DNA of 18,172 nt from the NCBI GenBank assembly GCA_947451735.1, contig CANGAY010000001.1, positions 1-18,172 of the forward strand. Reading direction: 5' to 3'. Within the stretch, counting starts at the first letter, position 1. Every line of letters begins with the position of its first letter. The position numbers and the translations under genes were made by a program. Shown in pieces: positions 1-7,782 of the stretch. The notes under the pieces were generated by a model, which searched no databases, had not been told where the DNA came from, and was given only the letters and a program-made list of their open reading frames with translations. This DNA is from Actinomycetota bacterium. Lineage in GTDB: Bacteria; Actinomycetota; Thermoleophilia; Miltoncostaeales; Miltoncostaeaceae.

Positions 1-53
1 GGGTGTGGATCGACTCCACGCCCAACATCACCCATCCCTTCGATGCCCGATAA
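1..53 (+). CDS. C-terminal tail of an unidentified SUF-operon gene (partial)
   Basis: The frame starting at base 3 stays open to a TAA at 51-53 and ends in VWIDSTPNITHPFDAR. A GAGGAG ribosome-binding site follows at 58-63 for the next gene, so this looks like the end of the preceding operon member. In actinobacterial SUF operons the gene before sufC is usually sufD or a small Rieske-type ferredoxin. The 16 visible residues are too few to choose. Another frame is also open through base 81, so this assignment is tentative. Confidence 0.4.
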   Translation, partial: VWIDSTPNITHPFDAR

Positions 54-73
54 CGACGAGGAGACTCCCTTCC

Positions 74-838
<765 letters not shown>

Positions 839-845
839 GGCGCGT

Positions 846-2093
846 ATGGGGAACTCCGCCACCGCAGTGGACGCCACCGCGCTGAAGGCGGAGTTCCCCC
901 TGCTCGCCACCCCGCGGCCCGATGGCCGCCCGGTGCACTACCTCGATTCCGCGGCCACCTCGCAGAAGCCGCAGGCCGTCCTCGACGCCATGGACGCCTA
1001 CTACCGCGAGACCAACGCCAACGTGCACCGCGGGGTGTACGAGATGGCGGCCGAGGCCACCGACCGCTTCGAGGCCGGGCGCACCGCCGCCGCACGCCTG
1101 GTGAACCACCCGCGCGAGGGGCTGGTGCTGGCCAAGAACGCCACCGAGGCCATCAACCTGGTGGCCTGGGCATGGGGCACCCGCACGCTGCGCGAGGGCG
1201 ACGAGATCCTCGTCACGGGAATGGAGCACCACTCCGACATCGTGCCGTGGCAGATCGTGGCCACCATCACCGGCGCCCGGGTGGTCTTCGCCCCCATCAC
1301 CCCGGGCGGCGAGCTCGACATGGATGCCCTGCACGGGCTCATCAACCCGCGCACGCGCCTCGTTGGCGTGGTGCACTCGTCGAACGTGCTCGGCACCATC
1401 AACCCGGTTGCCGACATCGTGGCCATGGCGCACGAGGTGGGAGCGCTGGCGCTTGTGGATGCCACGCAGAGCGTGCCGCACATGCCGGTTGACGCCGCGG
1501 CGATCGATGCCGACTTCCTGGTGTTCACGGGCCACAAGCTGTGCGGCCCCACCGGCATCGGATGCCTGGCCGGGCGCCCCGCGGTGCTGGAGGGCATGGA
1601 GCCGTTCCTCGGCGGCGGCGAGATGATCAGCGACGTCACCATGGACGGGTCCACCTTCGCGGAGATCCCCCTCAAGTTCGAGGCGGGCACGCCGCCCATC
1701 GCCGAGGCCGTGGGGCTTGCGGCGGCCGTGGAGTTCCTCGAGGACATCGGGCTCGACCGCATCCGGGCGCACGAGCGCGAACTGTGCGTGCAGATGCTTG
1801 CCGCCCTCGACGAGGTGCCGGGCCTGACGGTGCTGGGCCCGCGCGATCCCGACCGCCGGGGCGCCGCGTTCAGCTGGGTGATGGACGACCTGCACCCGCA
1901 TGACATCGCGCAGTTCCTCGACTCGAAGAACATCTGCGTGCGCGCGGGACACCACTGCGCAAAGCCGCTCATGCGCGTGCTGGGGACGCAGGCCACCACC
2001 CGGGCCAGCGCCTACCTCTACACCACCGAGGACGACGTGCTGGCCCTTCGCGACGCACTCATCGAGTGCCGACGCTGGTTCGGGGTGGGCTGA
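846..2093 (+). CDS. sufS: SufS, group II cysteine desulfurase
   Basis: A PLP enzyme that converts cysteine to alanine and supplies persulfide sulfur to the SUF machinery. The 415-residue product has the PLP-binding lysine in FTGHKLCG (K231) and the catalytic loop cysteine in RAGHHCAKP (C371). The short loop around this cysteine is typical of group II (SufS/CsdA) enzymes, unlike IscS. The N-terminal part carries the expected YLDSAATSQKP segment, and NATEAINLVA and ATQSVPHMPVD also match the family. The start is ATG 846, with AGGG 5 bases upstream. Because sufU follows with a one-base overlap, SufU rather than SufE is the likely sulfur acceptor. Confidence 0.96.
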   Translation: MGNSATAVDATALKAEFPLLATPRPDGRPVHYLDSAATSQKPQAVLDAMDAYYRETNANVHRGVYEMAAEATDRFEAGRTAAARLVNHPREGLVLAKNATEAINLVAWAWGTRTLREGDEILVTGMEHHSDIVPWQIVATITGARVVFAPITPGGELDMDALHGLINPRTRLVGVVHSSNVLGTINPVADIVAMAHEVGALALVDATQSVPHMPVDAAAIDADFLVFTGHKLCGPTGIGCLAGRPAVLEGMEPFLGGGEMISDVTMDGSTFAEIPLKFEAGTPPIAEAVGLAAAVEFLEDIGLDRIRAHERELCVQMLAALDEVPGLTVLGPRDPDRRGAAFSWVMDDLHPHDIAQFLDSKNICVRAGHHCAKPLMRVLGTQATTRASAYLYTTEDDVLALRDALIECRRWFGVG

Positions 2094-2542
2094 TGGGCGG
2101 CCTCGACGACCTGTACCAGCAGCTGATCCTCGACCACTACCGCAACCGCCGCGGGCGCGGGCGCATCGAGAACGCCTCGGCGTCGGTGCACGAGCACAAC
2201 CCCGTGTGCGGCGACGAGTGCTACCTCGACATCCTGGTGGTGGACGACCGTCTGGTGGAGGTGCGAAGCGACGGCGATGGCTGCTCCATCTCGCAGGCCG
2301 CCGCGTCAATGCTCACCGAGGTGGCCGAGGGCAAGCAACTGGACGAGGCCCTCGACACCGTGGAGCACTTCCGCCTGATGATGCACGGCGAGACCGAGCC
2401 CGACGAGGACGTGCTGGGCGACGCCATCGCGCTGGAGGGCGTTGCGAAGTACCCGGTGCGTGTGAAGTGCGCACTGCTGTCATGGCTGGCGCTTCGCGAC
2501 GCGATCGCCGGTTACCGCGAGACCACCGCACACGGAGGCTGA
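2093..2542 (+). CDS. sufU: SufU, zinc-dependent sulfurtransferase partner of SufS
   Basis: SufU takes persulfide from the SufS cysteine after a zinc-ligand swap and passes it to the SufBCD scaffold. The 149-residue product has the four expected zinc-ligand positions: C39 and D41 in PVCGDECY, C64 in GDGCSISQAA, and C126 in RVKCALLSW. The insertion region that separates SufU from IscU (roughly residues 95-120, HGETEPDEDVL) is present, so this is not a housekeeping IscU scaffold. The ATG overlaps the sufS stop in TGATG, which points to translational coupling. An in-frame upstream start at 2066 would run back into sufS and lacks family similarity. Confidence 0.95.
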   Translation: MGGLDDLYQQLILDHYRNRRGRGRIENASASVHEHNPVCGDECYLDILVVDDRLVEVRSDGDGCSISQAAASMLTEVAEGKQLDEALDTVEHFRLMMHGETEPDEDVLGDAIALEGVAKYPVRVKCALLSWLALRDAIAGYRETTAHGG

Positions 2543-2543
2543 G

Positions 2544-2858
2544 ATGGTCAATCAGGACGACATCCGCGAGGCGATGAAGCAGGTCGACGACCCGGAACTG
2601 GGCATCAACGTGGTTGACCTGGGGCTGCTGTACGAGGTGAAGGTGGACGAGGCCACCGGCAAGGTGGACCTCAACATGACCCTCACCTCGATGGGCTGCC
2701 CGCTCACCGACCAGATCATCGCCGACGTGCGCAAGTTCGTGGAGCCGCTCGACGGCGTCACCAGCGTTGACGTCAACTGGGTGTGGGACCCGCCGTGGGG
2801 CCCCGACAAGATGACCGACGACGGCAAGCTAATGATGAAGGTGATGGGCTATGGCTGA
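2544..2858 (+). CDS. sufT: SufT, MIP18/PaaD-like (DUF59) Fe-S maturation factor
   Basis: A 104-residue single-domain protein of the MIP18/DUF59 family. SufT homologues next to SUF genes are thought to help mature Fe-S proteins. Visible hallmarks are DPELGINVVDLGLLY (residues 16-30), the strand MTLTSMGCPL with the conserved cysteine C52, and the C-terminal WDPPWGPDKM. The start is ATG 2544, just after the sufU stop, with a GGAGG at 2534-2538 lying inside the end of sufU. The family assignment is firm. The precise role, delivery or repair of clusters, is inferred from context. Confidence 0.92.
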   Translation: MVNQDDIREAMKQVDDPELGINVVDLGLLYEVKVDEATGKVDLNMTLTSMGCPLTDQIIADVRKFVEPLDGVTSVDVNWVWDPPWGPDKMTDDGKLMMKVMGYG

Positions 2859-3291
2859 TCAGGCCGCGCCGGACCGCCCGCTGACGCTCGAGGAGAAGAA
2901 GGCCGCCGCGCGCGAACGCGCCCGCTTGGCCCGCGAGCAGCAGGCCGAGGGCGCCGGGGCCGGCCTCACCGTCACCGACGCCGCCGCCCAGTACATCCGC
3001 GAGTCGGCCGACCGCGAGGGGATGGACCACGGCGTGCGCCTTCGCATCCACGCCGGCGGCTGCTCGGGGCTCGAGTACTCCATCGACCTCATCCCGAAGG
3101 GTGCGCTGCCCGAAGCGGCCGAGCGCCAGATCGAGAGCAACGGCGTGCGCGTGCTGCTCGACCTGAAGAGCGCCATCTACGTGAGCGGATCGGTGATTGA
3201 CTACACCACGTCGCTCATGCGGCGCGGATTCGTCATCAAGAACCCCAACGCCACAAGCACCTGCTCATGTGGGGACAGCTTCGGCGTCTGA
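2851..3291 (+). CDS. A-type Fe-S carrier (HesB/IscA/SufA/ErpA family)
   Basis: A-type carriers bind Fe-S clusters or iron and pass clusters on to target apoproteins. The three conserved cysteines are visible: C71 in HAGGCSGLEY, then C138 and C140 in the C-terminal TCSCGDSF. The catalytic domain covers about residues 39-146. Before it lies a charged, alanine-rich extension of about 38 residues (LTLEEKKAAARERARLAREQ) that the usual ~105-120-residue family members lack; it is probably a single helix. The ATG overlaps the end of sufT by 8 bases, so translation is likely coupled. I leave the symbol empty because SufA, IscA and ErpA cannot be separated from sequence alone. This is the last SUF gene; a membrane-protein gene follows 19 bases later. 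Confidence 0.9.
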   Translation: MADQAAPDRPLTLEEKKAAARERARLAREQQAEGAGAGLTVTDAAAQYIRESADREGMDHGVRLRIHAGGCSGLEYSIDLIPKGALPEAAERQIESNGVRVLLDLKSAIYVSGSVIDYTTSLMRRGFVIKNPNATSTCSCGDSFGV

Positions 3292-3310
3292 GCCCGAGGA
3301 TGCACCCCTG

Positions 3311-4165
3311 ATGGCACGGCAGTCACGCTTTCGCACCGGTCTGGCACTCGCGAAGATCAGTTGGCACACCCTTCGTGAGCACAAGGCGCTCATGGCCTTC
3401 CCCATCGCCGGGATGATCGCCGCGTTCATCGACGCCATCGTGTTCACGCTGCCGGGCATCCTGCTGCTGGCGCTCACCAGCCTCACGTGGCTGGCCATCG
3501 TGCTGTTCGCCATCAGCGCGTACCTGGCCGCGTTCATCGCCACCTACGTGGGCGTGGGGCTCTGCGTGGCCGCCGACAAGGTGCTGCGCGGCGAGGCCAC
3601 CAGCTTCTCCGACGGCATCCACGCGGCACGCGAGCGCATGCCGCAGATCGCGAAGTGGGCGCTGCTCTCCACCACCGTGGCGCTGGTCATCCGCGTCATC
3701 GAGGCCCGGTTCGAGGGCATCGGCGGCACCATCGTGGCGGCCCTCGCCGGGCTGGCGTGGTCGCTGGTGTCGTTCCTCGCCATCCCCGTCATCGCCTTCG
3801 AGGGCGTCGGGCCCATCAAGGCGCTCAGCCGCTCGGCGTCACTCTTCAAGCAGCGCTGGGGCCAGCAGGTGACCGGTCAGGCCATCACCGGTGGCGTGGT
3901 GGGCATCTTCGTCATCCTGCCCGGCGTGCTGATCGCCGTCATCGGCGCCGTCATGATGGGCAACTCGATGGTGACGGCCGGTGCCGTGCTGCTGTTCATC
4001 GGCATCATCATCACCATCGTCGGGTCGGTCATCAGCGGCACGCTCAGCCAGATCCTCTCGGTCGCGCTGTACCACTACGCGGTTGATGGGCAGGGCGTGG
4101 GTCCCTACTCCACCGAGATGCTGGAGGGCGTCGTGCGCCCCAAGGGCAGAGCGGCCCGGGCCTAG
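3311..4165 (+). CDS. DUF6159-like multi-pass membrane protein
   Basis: A 284-residue integral membrane protein of unknown function. After a short basic N-terminus (RQSRFRTGLALAKISWHTLREHK) come about six hydrophobic segments, near residues 26-50, 52-85, 111-130, 138-165, 194-225 and 228-260. A soluble loop with SFSDGIHAARERMPQIAKWALL lies between the second and third. This layout, and the opening pattern of a basic helix followed by W..L..HK, resembles the DUF6159 family as I recall it; I could not run a search. ATG 3311 has GAGGA at 3296-3300, 10 bases upstream. The gene is 19 bases downstream of the A-type carrier and may be read from the SUF transcript, though a functional link is not apparent. 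Its stop overlaps that of the convergent M23 gene. Confidence 0.8.
   Translation: MARQSRFRTGLALAKISWHTLREHKALMAFPIAGMIAAFIDAIVFTLPGILLLALTSLTWLAIVLFAISAYLAAFIATYVGVGLCVAADKVLRGEATSFSDGIHAARERMPQIAKWALLSTTVALVIRVIEARFEGIGGTIVAALAGLAWSLVSFLAIPVIAFEGVGPIKALSRSASLFKQRWGQQVTGQAITGGVVGIFVILPGVLIAVIGAVMMGNSMVTAGAVLLFIGIIITIVGSVISGTLSQILSVALYHYAVDGQGVGPYSTEMLEGVVRPKGRAARA
4162..4165. other. CTAG shared by two convergent stop codons
   Basis: The palindromic tetranucleotide CTAG holds TAG for the plus-strand membrane-protein gene (4163-4165) and TAG for the minus-strand M23 gene (4164-4162). There is no intergenic space here and no room for a conventional terminator between the genes. Confidence 0.9.
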
Positions 4166-5562
4166 CGCACGGCGACGGCCGTGCCATCGGCGGGGCCCTG
4201 CAGGCCCTCGTCGATGGGATCGGCCGACAGCAGCAGCGTGCCGGCAGCCGGCGTATGCCCCACCGCCACCGCAGCTGCCGTGAATGCCCGCGCAACCGGG
4301 GCGTTGCGCAGCCATGCCATGAGATACGGGTACGGGTCGACGCTGTCGCCGTTCCCCGGGTGCACCTCGAAGTGCAGGTGCGGCGGCGTGCTGATGGCAT
4401 CGCCCGTGTTGCCCACGAAACCGATGACCTGGCCGGCCCGCACGCGCACGCCGTCGGTGATGCCCGGCGCGTACGCCGACAGGTGGGCGTAGTAGTAGGC
4501 GGTGCCGCGGTCGTCGGTGAGCCACAGGCGGTTGCCGCCCAGGTGGTTCACCCCCACCTTCGACAGCGTGCCGTCAGCCACGGCCACGAGGGGCGTGCCC
4601 GACGCGGCGAAGATGTCGTTGCCGTGGTGCCAGCCGGTATCGGCGCGCGCACCGCCGTAGTCGTCCGAGAAGTCGTTCGACGTGCCGCCGGTCACCGGGA
4701 ACACGTAGCCCTCCGAGGTGGGCACGGCCGACACCGTGGGCGCCACCTGCCGCGGCAGGCCCAGGCCGGTGCCGGGCGAGAGCGTGCCCGGGGTCACCGT
4801 GCTGGGCACCACCGGGGTGGGCGACACGGGCAGCGAACACCCGCCGCCGGACGCGGCGGGGACGGGCGAATCGGCACCGTCCGCAGGGGCCGCCGCACCG
4901 GGGTCGCTTGGCGCACTGCCCGGGTCGGGCGAGGGCGAATCGGGAATGGGATCGCCGGCCGACGCCTCGAGGTGGCCGATGACCACCTGCGTGCCGGGCG
5001 CCACACCCGACGCGGCGTCGTCCACCTCAACACGCACGCCATTGGCGGTGATGGTGCTGCCATCCACCAACTGCTCCATCACCGTGAGGGTTCCGATGCC
5101 GGGCACCGTCACCGGGGTGCCCGGCTGCTCGTCAATGGGCTGACCGTCCACGGTGATGTCGGCCGACCACGCCGCCACGCCGGCCGTGGTGCCCTGGTCG
5201 TCCACATTCGACCGCACGCCGAGGTGCAGCGAGTTCACCACGATGCGGCCGCCAAACAGGCGCACGCCGCTGGCATCGGCCTCGCCCTCCGACAGCGCGC
5301 CCGACCCCCGCGGCGCCGCGCCCACGTTCACCGACACGGTGCCACCCGACGCCACCGCGCCGGCGGGCGTGGCGCGGGCTGAACGCACCGGGTGATGCGG
5401 CCCCGCGATGGCCGTGGCCAGATTGCCCCCGGGGAGGATCGCGCCGATGCCCCGCGAGGCGGGATCAGACGTGGCAACCCCGGCCGCACCGCCCACGGCG
5501 ATGGCACCCAGGCAGGCCCCGGCGATGATCCCGCGAAGTGCAAATGGCACGCGACGCCTCAC
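4162..5562 (-). CDS. Secreted M23 (LytM-type) metallopeptidase with N-terminal beta-rich region
   Basis: Probably cleaves peptidoglycan cross-links outside the membrane, or regulates such cleavage. The 466-residue product starts with a basic n-region (RRR) and a hydrophobic stretch to about residue 35, a likely Sec signal. Residues ~60-200 look like an all-beta secreted domain, somewhat like choice-of-anchor modules (tentative). A Pro/Ala/Asp linker follows at ~205-235. The C-terminal M23 domain has H312/D316 in HHGND (HxxxD), the catalytic H360 in YYYAHL and the HxH pair H395/H397 in PPHLHFE, so all zinc and catalytic residues are present. I chose GTG 5562 because a -35/-10 pair ends 7 bases upstream, implying a leaderless mRNA. 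TTG 5598 lies in that -35 box; GTG 5550 is also possible. Confidence 0.88.
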   Translation of the reverse strand: MRRRVPFALRGIIAGACLGAIAVGGAAGVATSDPASRGIGAILPGGNLATAIAGPHHPVRSARATPAGAVASGGTVSVNVGAAPRGSGALSEGEADASGVRLFGGRIVVNSLHLGVRSNVDDQGTTAGVAAWSADITVDGQPIDEQPGTPVTVPGIGTLTVMEQLVDGSTITANGVRVEVDDAASGVAPGTQVVIGHLEASAGDPIPDSPSPDPGSAPSDPGAAAPADGADSPVPAASGGGCSLPVSPTPVVPSTVTPGTLSPGTGLGLPRQVAPTVSAVPTSEGYVFPVTGGTSNDFSDDYGGARADTGWHHGNDIFAASGTPLVAVADGTLSKVGVNHLGGNRLWLTDDRGTAYYYAHLSAYAPGITDGVRVRAGQVIGFVGNTGDAISTPPHLHFEVHPGNGDSVDPYPYLMAWLRNAPVARAFTAAAVAVGHTPAAGTLLLSADPIDEGLQGPADGTAVAVR

Positions 5563-5598
5563 GCCCCTGATTGTCGTGATGACCCCGGACGGGGTCAA
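5563..5598 (-). promoter_or_regulatory. Promoter of the M23 peptidase gene (-35 TTGACC, -10 GACAAT)
   Basis: Reading the minus strand, TTGACC (5598-5593) is followed after exactly 17 bases by GACAAT (5575-5570). The predicted transcription start falls 7-8 bases later, at the GTG at 5562, so no leader would be left. The pair is close to the sigma70-type consensus and the geometry is ideal. The prediction is from motif and spacing only. Confidence 0.6.
5580..5597. repeat. 18-bp palindrome (operator-like) between divergent hydrolase genes
   Basis: TGACCCCGGACGGGGTCA consists of two perfect 8-base arms around a 2-base centre. It covers most of the -35 box and half of the spacer of the M23 promoter. 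That is the position of a repressor operator. It lies in the 92-base region between the divergent M23 and NlpC/P60 genes. No regulator gene is recognisable beside it. Confidence 0.65.
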
Positions 5599-5654
5599 CG
5601 CGAAACGGCAGAAGTGTCACGTGCAACCCGTATTTCGCCATTTGCGGGCAGATC

Positions 5655-6731
5655 GTGAAAGGGTCGCAAGTCGTGCAGCAGGTCAACCACATCCCGCGGG
5701 CGCGGCGCGCCATCGCGTCCATCCTCGTCGGCGGCGCCCTCGTGGCGGGCGCCGCCATGCCTGCGGCGACGTCGGCCAACCCCTTCACGGTGCGCGAGAA
5801 GAAGGCCCAGGTCAGGCAGCTGAAGGCCAAGCTGGAGGCCTACGGCGCCAAGGTCGAGGCAGCGGCGGAGCGCTACAACGGCGCGGTGTGGAAGCTGGGC
5901 AACATCCGCACCGACATCACGAAAAACGAGCAGGTGCTGCAGAAGGCCATCGCCGACCTGCACATCTCGCAGCGCATTCTCGGTGAGCGCATGGATGCGC
6001 TCTACCGCCACCCCGACCCCACCCTCATGGAGGTGCTGGTGTCGAGCGGCAGCCTCACTGACGCCGTTGATCAGGTGGACGCCATCCAGCGCGCCGGCAC
6101 CGAGGACGCCCGTGTGGTGGGCAACATGAAGACGTTCCGCGACCGCACCATCCGCGTCCGAACGCAGTTGGTGAAGGACCGCGAGGCCGCCAAGGTCGAG
6201 GTGGGCAACGCGGCCGCCGAGAAGGCCCATGTGCAGGCGATCATGGACGAGCGCCAGAAGGTGCTTGACAACGCCCGTGCCGACCTTCGGGCCGCCATCG
6301 CCGAGGAGGCAGCGCAGCAGCGCGCGGCCGCTCAGGCAGCGGCGGCATCGGGGTACACCCCGTGGCACGGCCCCCTTCCGGACGGATCGGGCAACGCGGC
6401 CGCGGTGCGCATCGCCATGCAGTACCAAGGCGTACCGTACGTCTGGGGTGGCGCGTCGCCGTCCGGGTTCGACTGCTCGGGACTGCTGAGTTACGCGTAC
6501 GCACAGATCGGCAAGAGTGTGCCCCACTACACCTTCGCCATCTGGGCGGCATTCCCGCACGTGCCGCTTGACCAACTGGAGCCCGGTGACGCCATTCTGC
6601 TGAACGGCCTGGAGCACGTGGGCATGTACATCGGCAACGGCATGATGATCCACGCGCCGCATACCGGCGACGTGGTGCGCGTGGTGCCGCTGTCGAGCCG
6701 TGGTGACATCGTGGGGGCCGTCCGCCCGTAG
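5655..6731 (+). CDS. Secreted NlpC/P60 peptidoglycan endopeptidase with coiled-coil N-terminus
   Basis: A cell-wall hydrolase of the RipA/CwlO-like architecture, 358 residues from GTG 5655. A basic n-region (RARR) and hydrophobic segment (residues ~20-40, cleavage likely near AATSAN) form a signal peptide. Residues ~45-240 are charged, heptad-like and rich in A, E, K and Q, a coiled coil like those that hold such enzymes inactive or bind FtsEX. The NlpC/P60 domain covers ~245-358, with the catalytic C274 in FDCSGL, H321 in LEHVGMYIG and a third polar residue, probably H333 in MIHAPH. GTG 5673 is an alternative start with AAAGGG-like bases 9 upstream, and the signal peptide survives with either. 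It is divergent from the M23 gene, hinting at joint control of wall remodelling. I see no convincing promoter of its own. Confidence 0.9.
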   Translation: MKGSQVVQQVNHIPRARRAIASILVGGALVAGAAMPAATSANPFTVREKKAQVRQLKAKLEAYGAKVEAAAERYNGAVWKLGNIRTDITKNEQVLQKAIADLHISQRILGERMDALYRHPDPTLMEVLVSSGSLTDAVDQVDAIQRAGTEDARVVGNMKTFRDRTIRVRTQLVKDREAAKVEVGNAAAEKAHVQAIMDERQKVLDNARADLRAAIAEEAAQQRAAAQAAAASGYTPWHGPLPDGSGNAAAVRIAMQYQGVPYVWGGASPSGFDCSGLLSYAYAQIGKSVPHYTFAIWAAFPHVPLDQLEPGDAILLNGLEHVGMYIGNGMMIHAPHTGDVVRVVPLSSRGDIVGAVRP

Positions 6732-6732
6732 G

Positions 6733-6760
6733 CGTCGGGTCCGGTCACGCCGGACCCACG
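6733..6760. terminator. Bidirectional GC-rich hairpin between convergent genes
   Basis: GGGTCCGG (6737-6744), a 5-base loop and CCGGACCC (6750-6757) form a perfect 8-bp stem. With one bulged base it extends to GCGT-side pairing at 6733-6735 with 6758-6760. It begins right after the NlpC/P60 stop (6729-6731) and its loop holds the stop of the opposing gene (6747-6745). There is no T-tract on either side, so it would be a non-canonical terminator or a 3'-end stabilising structure. Confidence 0.55.
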
Positions 6761-7704
6761 ACCACCTGCAGCGATGCGCCGCCCGGCGCTGCACCGTCGG
6801 CGCGCACCTCGGCGATGCAGGTGGTCGGAGCGACGGGTACCACCTGCATCCGCATGCCCTCGCCGCGCGCGCCGACATGCACCAGCGGGCCCGCGCCCGG
6901 GCACGTGACCGTGAGCGTGAGAGCGACGACGCCCCGTGCCGGGTCGGGGCGCACAACCGCGGACACCTGAGCGCGCGCGGCCGTGACGGGCACCTGCATG
7001 GTCACCAACTGCCCCTGACCCACCGGCCCGGCCGTGAAGCCGCGCCACGCCGACGCGCCCGCAGGCCATTCGGGGCGTGGACCCGGGTACTGCGCGATGT
7101 CGGCGCGGAGCGCCGCGCGCACCGCCGCCGACGGCTGGCGCAACCACCCGATGCCCGATCGGCCACCGCCGTTCATGGCCATGTAGTCCTCGGCGAAGAT
7201 CTCACCGATCGAATGGCTCCAGCCGTGCGCGTACGACGGCACCGCCAGACCGCGTCGCACGAGCCGCCCCATCCCCCTGGCGCGCCACCACCGGGGCGTG
7301 CCGTTGGGGTCGGCGCGGGCGCCGTTGCCGTACGTGGCATCGATGTGGTGCCCGTACTCGTGCAGCAGGCTCGCGCGTTCCTGCCGCGTGAGCGTGGGGG
7401 GCACGGTGATGATTCCGTCGCCGGTCCCCGTGTGCTCGTAACACGCCACTGCCTGGGTGTCATTGCAGCGCGCCCTGATGGACGCCGCCGGAACGATGCG
7501 CACCGTGAGGTCGCGGATCTCATCGCCATGCACCGCGGCGCTGAGGGTGTCCACGTACGGCGTCACGTCCACTCCCGGTACCTGCGCATCGACCGTGAAC
7601 GGCCGCCCCAGGGAGTCGTGCACCACCACCGGTGCGCCCAGCGCGAGCGCGGCCGGTGCCAGCAGCGCGAGACCGGCCACGAGTGCGGTGCGCAGGTGGG
7701 TCAC
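6745..7704 (-). CDS. Putative secreted HExxH metallopeptidase-like protein
   Basis: A 319-residue product starting at GTG 7704. It has a basic-then-hydrophobic start (THLRTALVAGLALLAPAALALGAP), a likely signal peptide cut near residue 23. The central part has HEYGH at 115-119, a gluzincin/zincin HExxH motif, followed about 50 residues later by GEIFAEDY (E168, E172), a plausible third zinc ligand. Residues 80 and 88 are cysteines that could form a disulfide. The last ~100 residues look beta-rich and non-catalytic. I do not recognise the family; the match is to the generic zinc-peptidase signature only. No Shine-Dalgarno sequence or clear promoter is visible before GTG 7704. It is convergent with the NlpC/P60 gene and divergent from the lgt-like gene. 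Confidence 0.7.
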   Translation of the reverse strand: MTHLRTALVAGLALLAPAALALGAPVVVHDSLGRPFTVDAQVPGVDVTPYVDTLSAAVHGDEIRDLTVRIVPAASIRARCNDTQAVACYEHTGTGDGIITVPPTLTRQERASLLHEYGHHIDATYGNGARADPNGTPRWWRARGMGRLVRRGLAVPSYAHGWSHSIGEIFAEDYMAMNGGGRSGIGWLRQPSAAVRAALRADIAQYPGPRPEWPAGASAWRGFTAGPVGQGQLVTMQVPVTAARAQVSAVVRPDPARGVVALTLTVTCPGAGPLVHVGARGEGMRMQVVPVAPTTCIAEVRADGAAPGGASLQVVVGPA

Positions 7705-7769
7705 GGAGGCCAGTCAATCGCCGCCATGTGAGCGAGATGCGGGGCCGCTGTACGAAATGCGTGAGGCCC

Positions 7770-7782
7770 TACACTGCGCTTC
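7770..7782 (+). promoter_or_regulatory. -10 box of a leaderless lgt-like transcript
   Basis: TACACT at 7770-7775 matches the -10 consensus well and ends 7 bases before the GTG at 7783, so transcription should start at or next to the start codon. No Shine-Dalgarno sequence is present and the -35 region (around 7747-7752) is weak. Confidence 0.5.

Noticed and set aside
5596..5598. TTG at 5598 as the start of the M23 gene
   Set aside because: It is the first half of a well-placed -35 box and would put the palindrome and -10 box inside the coding sequence. The signal peptide begins properly at GTG 5562.
5563..5654. c-di-AMP (ydaO/yuaA) riboswitch before the NlpC/P60 gene
   Set aside because: These riboswitches often precede wall hydrolase genes, but the 92-base region is too short and shows no conserved core.
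7712..7717. TTGACT before GTG 7704 (minus strand) as a promoter element
   Set aside because: As a -10 box it matches poorly, and as a -35 box it has no -10 at 16-18 bases downstream.
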